This document shows positions 27,675 through 35,664 of a DNA stretch of 64,000 nucleotides, piece by piece. Position 1 is the stretch's first letter. Each line of letters starts with the position of its first letter. Source of the stretch: Aquamicrobium sp. (GTDB taxonomy: Bacteria > Pseudomonadota > Alphaproteobacteria > Rhizobiales > Rhizobiaceae); NCBI GenBank assembly GCA_019739225.1, contig JAHHDT010000001.1, positions 992,001 to 1,056,000 of the forward strand, given 5' to 3'. Made by a program: the position numbers and the translations under genes. The notes under the pieces are model-generated. The model had not been told where the DNA came from. It saw only the letters and a program-made list of their open reading frames with translations, and searched no databases.

Positions 27675-27750
27675 CTCTTCTTCCTCTCGGCACCGGTCGA
27701 GATCGGCAGGCTCTGGCTCGCCTGACCGACGCATTCCTCGGCTCCCCGAA

Positions 27751-27757
27751 AGTATAT
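27751..27757 (-). promoter_or_regulatory. TATACT -10-like element before the deacylase gene
   Basis: The minus strand reads GCATATACTTTCGG about 75 nt before the TTG start of the deacylase. It shares ATATACT with two other promoters of this locus. Confidence 0.25.
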
Positions 27758-27775
27758 GCGGGACACAGGTGCGCG

Positions 27776-27802
27776 ATAACAAAACATGCTTTCCTTTGTT
27801 AT
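27776..27802. promoter_or_regulatory. perfect inverted repeat at the LysR gene, probable operator
   Basis: ATAACAAA, an 11-nt spacer, then TTTGTTAT: a perfect 8-bp inverted repeat in the divergent region between the deacylase (-) and LysR (+) genes, 25 nt before the LysR ATG. Size and position suit LysR autoregulation and control of the degradative genes. Confidence 0.6.
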
Positions 27803-27827
27803 AGCATTATTCTATATAGGCCGACTT

Positions 27828-28730
27828 ATGAGGCGACTGACACTTCAGCGAATTCAGGTCTTTTGCGCGATCTACAAAAATGGGTCGATCAACGTCGCCG
27901 CCCAGCAGCTCGGGATATCCCAGCCAACCGCGAGCCGTCATCTCCACGATTTCGAGGCGGCCCTGAAGGTCGTGCTTTTTGAACGCCGGCAGGGCAGGCT
28001 TTACCCAACGTATGAAGCCCATTCCCTCTATGAGGAAAGCCGCATCCTCAACCATGGCATCTCGCGCCTCGAGCGGCATGTTGAATCGATGGCGCTGGGA
28101 ATCGGCAAGCAGCTCTCGATCGCCACGGTTAGCCTCTACGGCCGGGAGCATCTGGCCTACGCTTCCGAGCGTGTCCTGGCACGGTTCCCGGACCTCAATC
28201 TGAAAATCACGATCGGCCTTGCCGAGCAGCAGGTGGCCCTGATCCGCGAAGGCCGGGTCGATCTCGGCTTTGTCTCCGGTACGGTGGACGCACAGAAACT
28301 CTACTCGACCAATGTGGGCCGGGGCCGGCTCGTGGCGCTGGTGCCCGAGGGGTCGCCCCACGTTGAAGGCAACGTGCTGGAACTTGCCAAGCTCGATGCC
28401 GGCACTTCGATGATCAACATGTCGCCACGCGGCGCCATCGGGCACATCGTTAACGAGGCTCTTGCAAGTCACGGCATCGTCTCGGACGAGCGGATCGTCA
28501 GCCACTCCCTCGACGTGCTGCCGTTTCTGGCCAAGCAGTTCAACCGCTTGACCATCATCGACATTTTCACGGCCCGATCCATCGTGCTTTCAGGGATGAG
28601 GGTCGTCCCCATTCGTCCCGCGCTGACCTTCGACGTAAACATGCTGTCGAGCGCCCCTGTCCGCAACGGAACGGTCGCCTGGCACTTCTTCAGGGGCATG
28701 AAGCAGGCGCTGCAAAACGAGGAAGTCTGA
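27828..28730 (+). CDS. LysR family regulator of the D-amino-acid locus
   Basis: 300-aa LysR-type regulator. N-terminal HTH RIQVFCAIYKNGSINVAAQQLGISQPTAS, then an effector domain with LVALVPEGSPH and GAIGHIVNEAL. The track starts at 27786; ATG 27828 (MRRLTLQRIQ) fits LysR alignments. It is the only plus-strand gene between the importer genes (stop 3 nt away, convergent) and the deacylase, and it is the natural candidate to control both. Its effector is likely a D-amino acid or N-acyl derivative (inference). Confidence 0.9.
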   Translation: MRRLTLQRIQVFCAIYKNGSINVAAQQLGISQPTASRHLHDFEAALKVVLFERRQGRLYPTYEAHSLYEESRILNHGISRLERHVESMALGIGKQLSIATVSLYGREHLAYASERVLARFPDLNLKITIGLAEQQVALIREGRVDLGFVSGTVDAQKLYSTNVGRGRLVALVPEGSPHVEGNVLELAKLDAGTSMINMSPRGAIGHIVNEALASHGIVSDERIVSHSLDVLPFLAKQFNRLTIIDIFTARSIVLSGMRVVPIRPALTFDVNMLSSAPVRNGTVAWHFFRGMKQALQNEEV

Positions 28731-28733
28731 CGC

Positions 28734-30374
28734 CTACAGCGGCCGGAAATTGCGGAAGTCCCAGTGACGTCCGGGCGCTGCATCGATAAGTGCGCGCGTG
28801 TAAGGGTCGCGTGGATGAACCAGCACTGCCTCCGCCGACCCATGCTCAACGACCCGCCCCTTGTTCATAACGATCACGCGGTCGCAGATTTCGGCGGCGA
28901 CGCGGAGATCGTGCGTGATGAACAGGAGCCCGACACCCGTCTCGACCCGAATTGATTCCAGAAGTTTCAGTATCCGGGCCTGGACGGATACGTCGAGGGC
29001 CGAAACGGCTTCGTCGGCAACCAGCACTTCAGGCTCCATCATCAGCGCCCGTGCAATGCTGATGCGCTGGCGCTGGCCGCCGGAGAACTGGTGCGGAAAG
29101 CGGTCAAGAGCGGAAACGGGAAGGTCTACGAGTTCCATCAGACCTTTGGCCCGCTGCATGGCGACGGTGCGCGGCACGCCGAAGTTGGTCGGGCCTTCTA
29201 TGATGGATTCGCCAACTCGCACACGAGGATTGAGAGACCGGTATGGGTCCTGAAACACCATTTGAATACGCTGGAACCGCTCGCGAAATGCATTGCCCCG
29301 GGCGTTCACCAGTTCCTCGCCAGCCAGAACGATCCGGCCGGCACTCGGCGTTTCCAGGCCGATGATGCATCGAGCAAGCGTAGACTTTCCGGAGCCGGAC
29401 TGGCCCACGATACCCAAGATTTCGCTGCGATGCAGCGTGAGGTCGCAATCAACGGCCGCTTCGACGACCGTCGTTGGACGCAACAGGCGGCGGCGCACAA
29501 AGGTTTTGGAAAGTCCCGTTATGGAAAGGACGACATCTTCGGTCACTGACTTGCGTGACCGGGGCACGAGGCTGGGCACGGATGACACCAGCATCCGGGT
29601 ATAGTCGTTGCGAGGCGTGCGCAGGATCGTGTCGCGCGGTCCTGCCTCCACCACTTCGCCTTGGTTCATAACCACGACGTTGTCGGCAACATCGACCACG
29701 ACGCCAAAATCATGAGTGATGAAGAGAACTGCCGTGTTGAATTTTTGCTGCAGTTCACGGATCAGCGCGAGGATCTGCTTTTGAGTGCTGACGTCCAGCG
29801 CCGTCGTTGGCTCGTCCGCGATCAGCAGCTTTGGATTGAGGATCAGCGCCATGCAGATGATGACGCGCTGCCGCTGGCCCCCTGAGAGCTGATGCGGGTA
29901 GGAATCGAATATCCGCTTCGGATCGGGAAGGTGAACCGCTTCCAGCATCTCCAGAATTCGCCTTCGCCGAGTGCGCGCATCGTCACTGCAATGGATTTCC
30001 AGCACTTCCTCGATTTGATCCCCGATACGTTCGACGGGGTTCAATGCAGTCATCGGTTCTTGAAAGATCAGTGACATGCTGGTTGCACGCAACTCGCGCA
30101 GGCGGCGGGGTGTTGCCGTCAGGACGTTCTCACCCTCGATCATGATTTCGCCGCCCGTGCAACGCAGGCTCTCCGGGTCCAGAAGTCCCATGACGGAGTA
30201 GGCCGTCAGCGACTTGCCGGAGCCGGATTCGCCAACCACGCAAGTGATCTCGCCCGCCTTCACCTCGATATCGACGTCGCGCAGCAATTGCTTCCCGCCT
30301 CTACCGGCCAGGGCGACGCACAGGCCCTTAATCTGAAGGACCGGATCGTCCGCGGCCTTCTGCACGGCGGTCAT
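28734..30374 (-). CDS. oligopeptide ABC transporter, fused double ATPase (DppD-DppF type)
   Basis: 546-aa protein with two ATP-binding domains in one chain. Domain 1 (about 10-265): Walker A GESGSGKS, signature LSGGQRQRV, Walker B LLIADEP. Domain 2 (about 285-546): Walker A GQSGSGKST, signature FSGGQRQRI, Walker B VLVADEAV. Fused peptide-importer ATPases of this kind are common in Rhizobiales. ATG 30374 overlaps the permease stop by 4 nt. It serves the binding protein and permeases upstream. Confidence 0.95.
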   Translation of the reverse strand: MTAVQKAADDPVLQIKGLCVALAGRGGKQLLRDVDIEVKAGEITCVVGESGSGKSLTAYSVMGLLDPESLRCTGGEIMIEGENVLTATPRRLRELRATSMSLIFQEPMTALNPVERIGDQIEEVLEIHCSDDARTRRRRILEMLEAVHLPDPKRIFDSYPHQLSGGQRQRVIICMALILNPKLLIADEPTTALDVSTQKQILALIRELQQKFNTAVLFITHDFGVVVDVADNVVVMNQGEVVEAGPRDTILRTPRNDYTRMLVSSVPSLVPRSRKSVTEDVVLSITGLSKTFVRRRLLRPTTVVEAAVDCDLTLHRSEILGIVGQSGSGKSTLARCIIGLETPSAGRIVLAGEELVNARGNAFRERFQRIQMVFQDPYRSLNPRVRVGESIIEGPTNFGVPRTVAMQRAKGLMELVDLPVSALDRFPHQFSGGQRQRISIARALMMEPEVLVADEAVSALDVSVQARILKLLESIRVETGVGLLFITHDLRVAAEICDRVIVMNKGRVVEHGSAEAVLVHPRDPYTRALIDAAPGRHWDFRNFRPL

Positions 30375-31261
30375 GTCCGCTTCTCCATTTTCGGATCAAG
30401 CCGGTCGCGCAGGACGTCGCCGAGAATGTTGACGCTAAGCAGCGTCATTGCCAGCGCGAAGCCGGGGAAGAACACGAGTCCCGGCTTGAGCTGAAAATAC
30501 ATACGCCCGTCGGCCATCATGTTCCCCCAGGACGGTATTTCGCTGGGAAGCCCTGCACCAAGGAAGCTCAATGTCGACTCCGTCAGTATGGCCGACGCGA
30601 AGATGAAGGTCGCCTGAACCGTCAGCGGGGCGACTGTACTCGGTATCAGGTGCCTCCACAGGATGCGCCTGGTGCGACTACCGAGCGTAATTGCCGCCTC
30701 GACGAAAGCCTCCGAGCGTACGTTGAGAATCACGCCTCTCACGAGACGAACGACACGAGGAATTTCAGGAACGGTAATGGCCACGAGAACGGTGGTCAGT
30801 GACGCACCCGTCAGCGCTATGAGGGCGATCGCAAGAAGGATACCCGGAATGGCCATCAACCCGTCCATCGCGCGCATAACAACCATGTCGAAAGCCCGGA
30901 AATATCCAGCGAACACGCCGATGATCAGTCCGATCCCAACGCTGAAAAGCGTCACCCCTGCACCGACGGTCAGCGACAGGCGTGAGCCATAGACGATGCG
31001 CGAAAACGTGTCCCGGCCGAGGGCGTCGGTCCCGAGGAAATGCGTGGAAGTGGGGCCGAGCAGGCGTTCTGCTGGCGCTATAGCAGTGGGGCTGGCGGTG
31101 GCGATCAAAGGCGCTGAAATTGCCATCGCCACAACGCATATCATCACCGCGGCAGCCAGCCATGCTGGTATGCTCGTGACTGCGGCACGCAGAACGGCTT
31201 TTGCGCCGGGCGGCGCAGCGTCTTCATAACGTGCCGGACCTGACTCTTCCAATGACGACAT
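30371..31261 (-). CDS. oligopeptide ABC transporter permease, DppC type
   Basis: 296-aa inner-membrane permease with about six helices, the family N-terminal signature LGTDALGRDTFSRIVYGSRLSL, and EAA loop EAFVEAAITLGSRTRRILWRHLIPS. ATG 31261 lies 8 nt after the DppB-type stop and its own stop overlaps the ATPase start, so the operon is tightly coupled. Confidence 0.94.
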   Translation of the reverse strand: MSSLEESGPARYEDAAPPGAKAVLRAAVTSIPAWLAAAVMICVVAMAISAPLIATASPTAIAPAERLLGPTSTHFLGTDALGRDTFSRIVYGSRLSLTVGAGVTLFSVGIGLIIGVFAGYFRAFDMVVMRAMDGLMAIPGILLAIALIALTGASLTTVLVAITVPEIPRVVRLVRGVILNVRSEAFVEAAITLGSRTRRILWRHLIPSTVAPLTVQATFIFASAILTESTLSFLGAGLPSEIPSWGNMMADGRMYFQLKPGLVFFPGFALAMTLLSVNILGDVLRDRLDPKMEKRT

Positions 31262-31269
31262 CTGGGAAC

Positions 31270-32214
31270 TCAGTACCTAATCCGAGGATCGAAGACCGTG
31301 TAGAGGATATCAACGATCAGATTGACAAGGATGTAGACGAATGAAAACAAGAGGATAAGCGCTTGGATGACTGGGTAGTCGCGGGCGAGGACCGCCTCGA
31401 CCACCAGCCTCCCAAGGCCTGGCAGATTGAAGACCGATTCCGTCACCACCACCCCGGTGATCAGGGATGCGACACCCGCCCCGACGACCGTGACGATCGG
31501 AATGGCGGCGTTGCGCAAGGCGTGTCGGATCAGAATCGAGGTTTCCGTAGCGCCCTTTGCGCGAGCGGTGCGAATAAAGTCTTCGCCCTTGACCTCGATT
31601 ATGCTGCTGCGCGTCATACGGGCGACGAGAGCGATATACGCGCCACTCAGCGCAAGAGACGGCATGATCAACCGCTGGGCATGAGGCCAGAAGCCGCTCG
31701 ACAAAGGCTCGTAGCCCTGAACCGGCAACCACCGAAACCCAATAGCGAAGGCATACATCAGCATGTAGCCTATCACGAAGACAGGCAGCGACAGTCCGAG
31801 GGTCGAAAGCCCCATCAGAGCCCTGTCAACAAGATTGCCCGGCTTGCGGGATGCGAGGACCCCCAGAGGTATCGCCACCAACATCGTTAACACGAATGTG
31901 CTCATGCTTAGCGCGATCGTCGGCCCGATACGGTCGCCGATGAGATCTAGAACCGGAGCGCCGGAGATGAGCGAAACACCCAGATCCCCAGTCGCCAGCC
32001 GCTGCAGCCAGCCGCTGAGCTGAACCAGAATCGACTGATCGAGACCCATGCTGACACGAATGGCTTCGAGTTGTGCTTCGGTCGCGTCTTCGCCGGCCAT
32101 GATGGTAGCAGGGTCATTCGGCGTGAGCCGCAGTGCGGCGAAGACGATGATTGCCACAAAGGCCATAACCGGCAGTGCAGTAATGATGCGTCTGAGCACG
32201 TAAAACAACAACAT
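31270..32214 (-). CDS. oligopeptide ABC transporter permease, DppB type
   Basis: 314-aa inner-membrane permease. Starts MLLFYVLRRIITALPVMAFV, with a first helix typical of DppB/OppB, then SMGLDQSILVQLSGWL and EAA loop EDFIRTARAKGATETSILIRHALRN. Forms the channel with the DppC-type partner. 113 nt downstream of the binding-protein gene. Confidence 0.94.
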   Translation of the reverse strand: MLLFYVLRRIITALPVMAFVAIIVFAALRLTPNDPATIMAGEDATEAQLEAIRVSMGLDQSILVQLSGWLQRLATGDLGVSLISGAPVLDLIGDRIGPTIALSMSTFVLTMLVAIPLGVLASRKPGNLVDRALMGLSTLGLSLPVFVIGYMLMYAFAIGFRWLPVQGYEPLSSGFWPHAQRLIMPSLALSGAYIALVARMTRSSIIEVKGEDFIRTARAKGATETSILIRHALRNAAIPIVTVVGAGVASLITGVVVTESVFNLPGLGRLVVEAVLARDYPVIQALILLFSFVYILVNLIVDILYTVFDPRIRY

Positions 32215-32327
32215 GCGCGTTGGACTTCCTGGGATCGTCGCGCGCTCCGGCTAACGGGCAAGCGAGATTCAACTGGTAAGTTGGCGGCGGAACCGGAGGA
32301 TAGCCGGTCCCGCTGCCATGGTAGGGG

Positions 32328-33914
32328 TTAGTCGGCAGCTTTGCGGACGTTCCAGAATACCGTTACCGGCGCCTCCAGAAAGCCGGTCCAGTCGTTGCTG
32401 AAAGCGGCCGGAACCTGGAACTGGCCGAGCGGTCCGGCCGCGACTTCCTCCATGGCTTTCTTCTGGATCTCGAGAGTGATCTCCTTGCGCGCTTCGGCAT
32501 TCGGCGCCTTGGCGTACTGCATGCGCAGCTCGAGGATCTCTGGAATATTGGGGCGGGTCACAGCCTTGCCGTCGGTTGCTAGCATCGAATTGCCGAACGG
32601 GTCCTTGGCAATTGCCATGCTCGCGCCGGTGATGAAGATGTTCCAGCCACCTTCGTCAGGGCCCTTGTCATTGGTCAGATTGCTTACCGCAGACTGCCAG
32701 TCCATGGTCTTGAGCTGCACGTTGAAGCCGACGTCGCGCAAAGCCTCGGCAATAACGACCGGCTGCGTGGAAAACAGTGCGATGTCGGTCGGGTGAAGGA
32801 TGACCACGGGCTCGTTGTTGTAGCCGGCTTCCGCCATCAGAGCCGTGGCCTTCTCCTTGTCCGCTTCGACGATCCACTCCCTGCCGGCCTCGTCTCCGTT
32901 CACCGTGCCGCATCCCATTATCGCAGCGCAAGGCTGGGAGTATTCAGGATTGCCGACCATGGCATCCAGAATGTCCTTCTGAGCGATGGCAGCAAGTGCG
33001 GCCTGCCTGAGCAGTTTGTTGTTGAATGGAGGTTGCCGCGGGTTCATCGCAAAGAAAGTCCATGAGCCCAGGTGGTCCAGCACCTTCACGGTTACATCTG
33101 GATTTTCTTTCAGCAATGGTATCAGGTCGTAGGGGAGCTGCTGGATGTAATCCACCTCGCCATTTGCCAGCGCGTTCACTGCCGTCATCTGGTCTGGCAT
33201 CGTCACCCATTCAACACGCTCGACACCCACGACTTTGCCGCCTGCAGTCCAGTCGGCGGGTTCGTCGCGTGGGATGTAGTCGGGGTTCTTCTCGTAGACT
33301 GCCTTGATGCCAGGCTGGAACTCTTCGTTGACGAAGCGGTACGGGCCTGAGCCGGTGTAATCGGTGATTGCCTCGGAGGCTGGAGTTTCCGCCACCTTCT
33401 TGGGCATGATGAAGAGCGGCCGGGCACCCAGCTTGGAGAGCCCCTCGAGGATAAGCTCGGTAGGTTGCGTCAGTTTGATCTCGAAGCTTTTATCGTCCAG
33501 CGGCTTCATTTCCTCGACCAGCGTCATTAGCGGACCACCGGTCCCATCGACCTCGGCCCAGCGCCGGATCGAGGCGATGCAATCTTCCGGCGTCACCGGC
33601 GAACCATCGTTCCATTTGAGACCGTCGCGCAGCGTGAAGGTGTAGACAAGCCCGTCTTCAGACGTCGTCCAGTCCGCCATCTGCGGGCGCACCTGAAATT
33701 TCGAATCGAGACCGAGAAGCGTGTCGTAGATCATGTATCCATGATCGCGGCTGATGTAAGCCGTCGTCATAATCGGGTCCATCAGGCGCAGGCCCGTTTG
33801 CATAACGACACGCAGCGTATCCGGCTGCGCATGACTTGCGGCGGGATTAATCGTCAGCATACCGAGCGCCAGCAGGCACGCACGGCTTATCGAACGGACC
33901 GACGGTGATTTCAT
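32328..33914 (-). CDS. oligopeptide ABC transporter substrate-binding protein (family 5)
   Basis: 528-aa periplasmic binding protein of the DppA/OppA family. Signal peptide about 1-29 ending ASHAQ; family signature DGLVYTFTLRDGLKWNDGSPVTPED near residue 90. ATG 33914 with GGAG 7 nt upstream is used instead of the longer track start. First gene of a four-gene import operon, upstream of degradative D-amino-acid genes, so the ligand may be short D-residue peptides or N-acyl D-amino acids (inference). Confidence 0.94.
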   Translation of the reverse strand: MKSPSVRSISRACLLALGMLTINPAASHAQPDTLRVVMQTGLRLMDPIMTTAYISRDHGYMIYDTLLGLDSKFQVRPQMADWTTSEDGLVYTFTLRDGLKWNDGSPVTPEDCIASIRRWAEVDGTGGPLMTLVEEMKPLDDKSFEIKLTQPTELILEGLSKLGARPLFIMPKKVAETPASEAITDYTGSGPYRFVNEEFQPGIKAVYEKNPDYIPRDEPADWTAGGKVVGVERVEWVTMPDQMTAVNALANGEVDYIQQLPYDLIPLLKENPDVTVKVLDHLGSWTFFAMNPRQPPFNNKLLRQAALAAIAQKDILDAMVGNPEYSQPCAAIMGCGTVNGDEAGREWIVEADKEKATALMAEAGYNNEPVVILHPTDIALFSTQPVVIAEALRDVGFNVQLKTMDWQSAVSNLTNDKGPDEGGWNIFITGASMAIAKDPFGNSMLATDGKAVTRPNIPEILELRMQYAKAPNAEARKEITLEIQKKAMEEVAAGPLGQFQVPAAFSNDWTGFLEAPVTVFWNVRKAAD

Positions 33915-34439
33915 GCGACATCTCCATAAAATGTACCGGGGATACGCTTGAGAGCGGGTGTGTGGCAGACGCACGGCGCAATCGGAATTGAATGCAGAAT
34001 TGCATCCATGATGCCCTGTCGACTTTCGCCTTCACCAGATGACATGTGTTCCCCATTTTTGTCATGTATCTTTGCATCAGGTGCGGTTGGGGATCATAGG
34101 GAAACGCCTGGCGCCAAGAAAGAAACTTTCCTTTCCCATTCCATAGTATATCGCTATCTCCCTGGGAGCGCTTTTGGCTTTCGTCTGCCGATATCTGCCC
34201 CAGGGGACTTGCTGGCTGCTTGCTTCTGTCAGCTTTGGACAGCCTGAAGGGTGAGCGATCTTCCAGGCCCGAGGGAAGCGGCCACAAATTTCGCGGCGTC
34301 GTCACCACGACGATGCGGCGCTATGGACCAACGATCGCGGTGTTGGGCGGCGCTTTGGTCTTCGCGCTGTTCCACAGGTTCGAGGGACTTCGCCCCAAGT
34401 GGTCTAGGGGAAGATCTTTCACGTCGTATCCATCGAAAT
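33915..34439. other. gene-poor region upstream of the peptide importer
   Basis: No convincing gene. The useful signal is the minus-strand ATATACTATGG at 34141-34151, a plausible -10 element for the importer operon with a long leader of about 230 nt. Other short ORFs lack motifs and ribosome binding sites. Together with the next ORF this looks like eroded or junction DNA. Confidence 0.4.
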
Positions 34440-34949
34440 TTATTCAGTTCGTTGCGCCATCTGCTCCAGTGCGTGCTTGGTCTCTCGATGGAGCCTGAAC
34501 GGGTCAGCCACGATCATCCCTTCGGCAGCGCCAATGAGCCTGATCGCCGCATGTAATTCTTCTGCCTCGTCAGGAGCAGGGCCCCGATTGAGCGCTCTAC
34601 GAAACCTCGACCTCGCTTCAATGATCTCCACGGTGAGGAATACGTTGATCTGCAAGGCCGAGAGGCGGCCGTAAGCCAGCGGTAGGACGATCAGCGGCAA
34701 TCGCCCTTCCCGCATTGTTCGACCGTTGCGCCAGAGCAGATAGTTGCGGGTCCAGGCACCTCTGATCATCCAACCTTCGATTTTCATGACCGCTGCGATC
34801 TGTGCGACGGCGTGATGGACAGGAGGATGTGGCTGCCAACGGCTGGTCGACATGTACGCGAGCCATCGAACTGCGGGAGGAATACGTACGTCGCATTCCG
34901 GAACCTTCGTCCGGACAGACCTATGGACTTCGCTACCTAGGTTAGCCAT
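34440..34949 (-). CDS. uncharacterised ORF, possible remnant of an FCD-type regulator
   Basis: 169-codon ORF. The C-terminal half is helical (VEIIEARSRFRRALNRG, EELHAAIRLIGAAEG) and faintly resembles the end of a GntR-FCD effector domain, but no HTH is recognisable in the first half. The ATG at 34949 overlaps a perfect TATAAT on the same strand, so the true start, if any, must be further in (ATG 34787 is one choice). It could be a pseudogene. It sits between the accessory region and the Rrf2-sulfate cluster. Confidence 0.35.
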   Translation of the reverse strand: MANLGSEVHRSVRTKVPECDVRIPPAVRWLAYMSTSRWQPHPPVHHAVAQIAAVMKIEGWMIRGAWTRNYLLWRNGRTMREGRLPLIVLPLAYGRLSALQINVFLTVEIIEARSRFRRALNRGPAPDEAEELHAAIRLIGAAEGMIVADPFRLHRETKHALEQMAQRTE

Positions 34950-34974
34950 TATACGACCTATCTGGTCGAGATAG
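34948..34974 (-). promoter_or_regulatory. TATAAT promoter with palindrome in the spacer
   Basis: Minus strand: CTATCT-CGACC-AGATAG, a perfect 6-bp inverted repeat (34958-34974), is followed at once by TATAAT (34948-34953). The palindrome would lie between -35 and -10, where a repressor blocks polymerase. Confidence 0.45.
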
Positions 34975-35115
34975 TAGGGTATGCTTCCTCACCTGACAAC
35001 CCTTCGACCTCCCCTGCCCGGTCGGGTTGCATGCAAGAGCCCGGCCCACTAGCTTGGTGGCCCCTTGGATCAATTTGCGTTCCGTCCGGCCGCGCTCAAG
35101 ACAACGAACGAGACA

Positions 35116-35565
35116 ATGATTTCACAGAAGGCAAAATATGCGCTGCGGGCTCTGGTCGCGTTGGCCCGCGCGCATGGCAACGACGATACCCAGATGATCT
35201 CCGAGATCGCCGAGCAGCAGCGCATTCCCAAGAAGTTCCTGGAACAGATCCTCCTGGACCTGAAGCACCACGGCATCGTGGTAAGCCGGCGCGGCAAGGC
35301 GGGAGGCTATATGCTTCTCAAGAGCCCGGACACGATCACCTTCGGCGAAGTGATGCGCATTATTGACGGCCCGATCGCTCCGCTCCCTTGCCTCAGCCGC
35401 ATGGCCTATCGTCGCTGCGAGGATTGTCGCGAGGAAAAGAGCTGCGAAGTCCGACGTGTCTTCTCCCGGGTCGCGACGGCCACACGCGACGTTCTGGACG
35501 GCACCACCATCGCCGACTGCATCGGCGGCTCCGCGAACGAAGAAGCCCGCAAGCTGACCGCGTAG
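35116..35565 (+). CDS. Rrf2 family transcriptional regulator
   Basis: 149-aa Rrf2 regulator. Winged helix MISQKAKYALRALVALARAHG, ISEIAEQQRIPKKFLEQILLDLKHHGIV, wing SRRGKAGGYMLLKSP. The C-terminal half has four cysteines in PCLSRMAYRRCEDCREEKSC, able to bind an iron-sulfur cluster or sense thiol state. ATG 35116. It precedes the sulfate importer in the same direction, so it probably adjusts sulfate uptake to cysteine or redox state (inference). Confidence 0.92.
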   Translation: MISQKAKYALRALVALARAHGNDDTQMISEIAEQQRIPKKFLEQILLDLKHHGIVVSRRGKAGGYMLLKSPDTITFGEVMRIIDGPIAPLPCLSRMAYRRCEDCREEKSCEVRRVFSRVATATRDVLDGTTIADCIGGSANEEARKLTA

Positions 35566-35611
35566 GAGAACACTGTTTCTGATTTCGCCTTGAAATTGGA
35601 AGACGCATGCC

Positions 35612-35638
35612 CTCTATTACACGACTAATCCGATAGAG
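35612..35638. promoter_or_regulatory. inverted repeat before the sulfate-binding protein gene
   Basis: CTCTAT, a 15-nt spacer, then ATAGAG, in the 99 nt between the Rrf2 gene and sbp. It is a candidate Rrf2 operator at the promoter of the sulfate operon. Confidence 0.4.
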
Positions 35639-35664
35639 TTTTGTCGCTAACTATGGAGGTAGCC

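Noticed and set aside
34440-34949. Confident GntR regulator call
   Set aside because: Only a faint C-terminal likeness to FCD; no HTH and a doubtful start, so listed as an uncharacterised ORF.
35030-35045. GCCCGGCCCACTA as a possible right-end copy of the tRNA 3' terminus (attR)
   Set aside because: Only a few bases match the tRNA end; too short and imperfect to call an attachment site.
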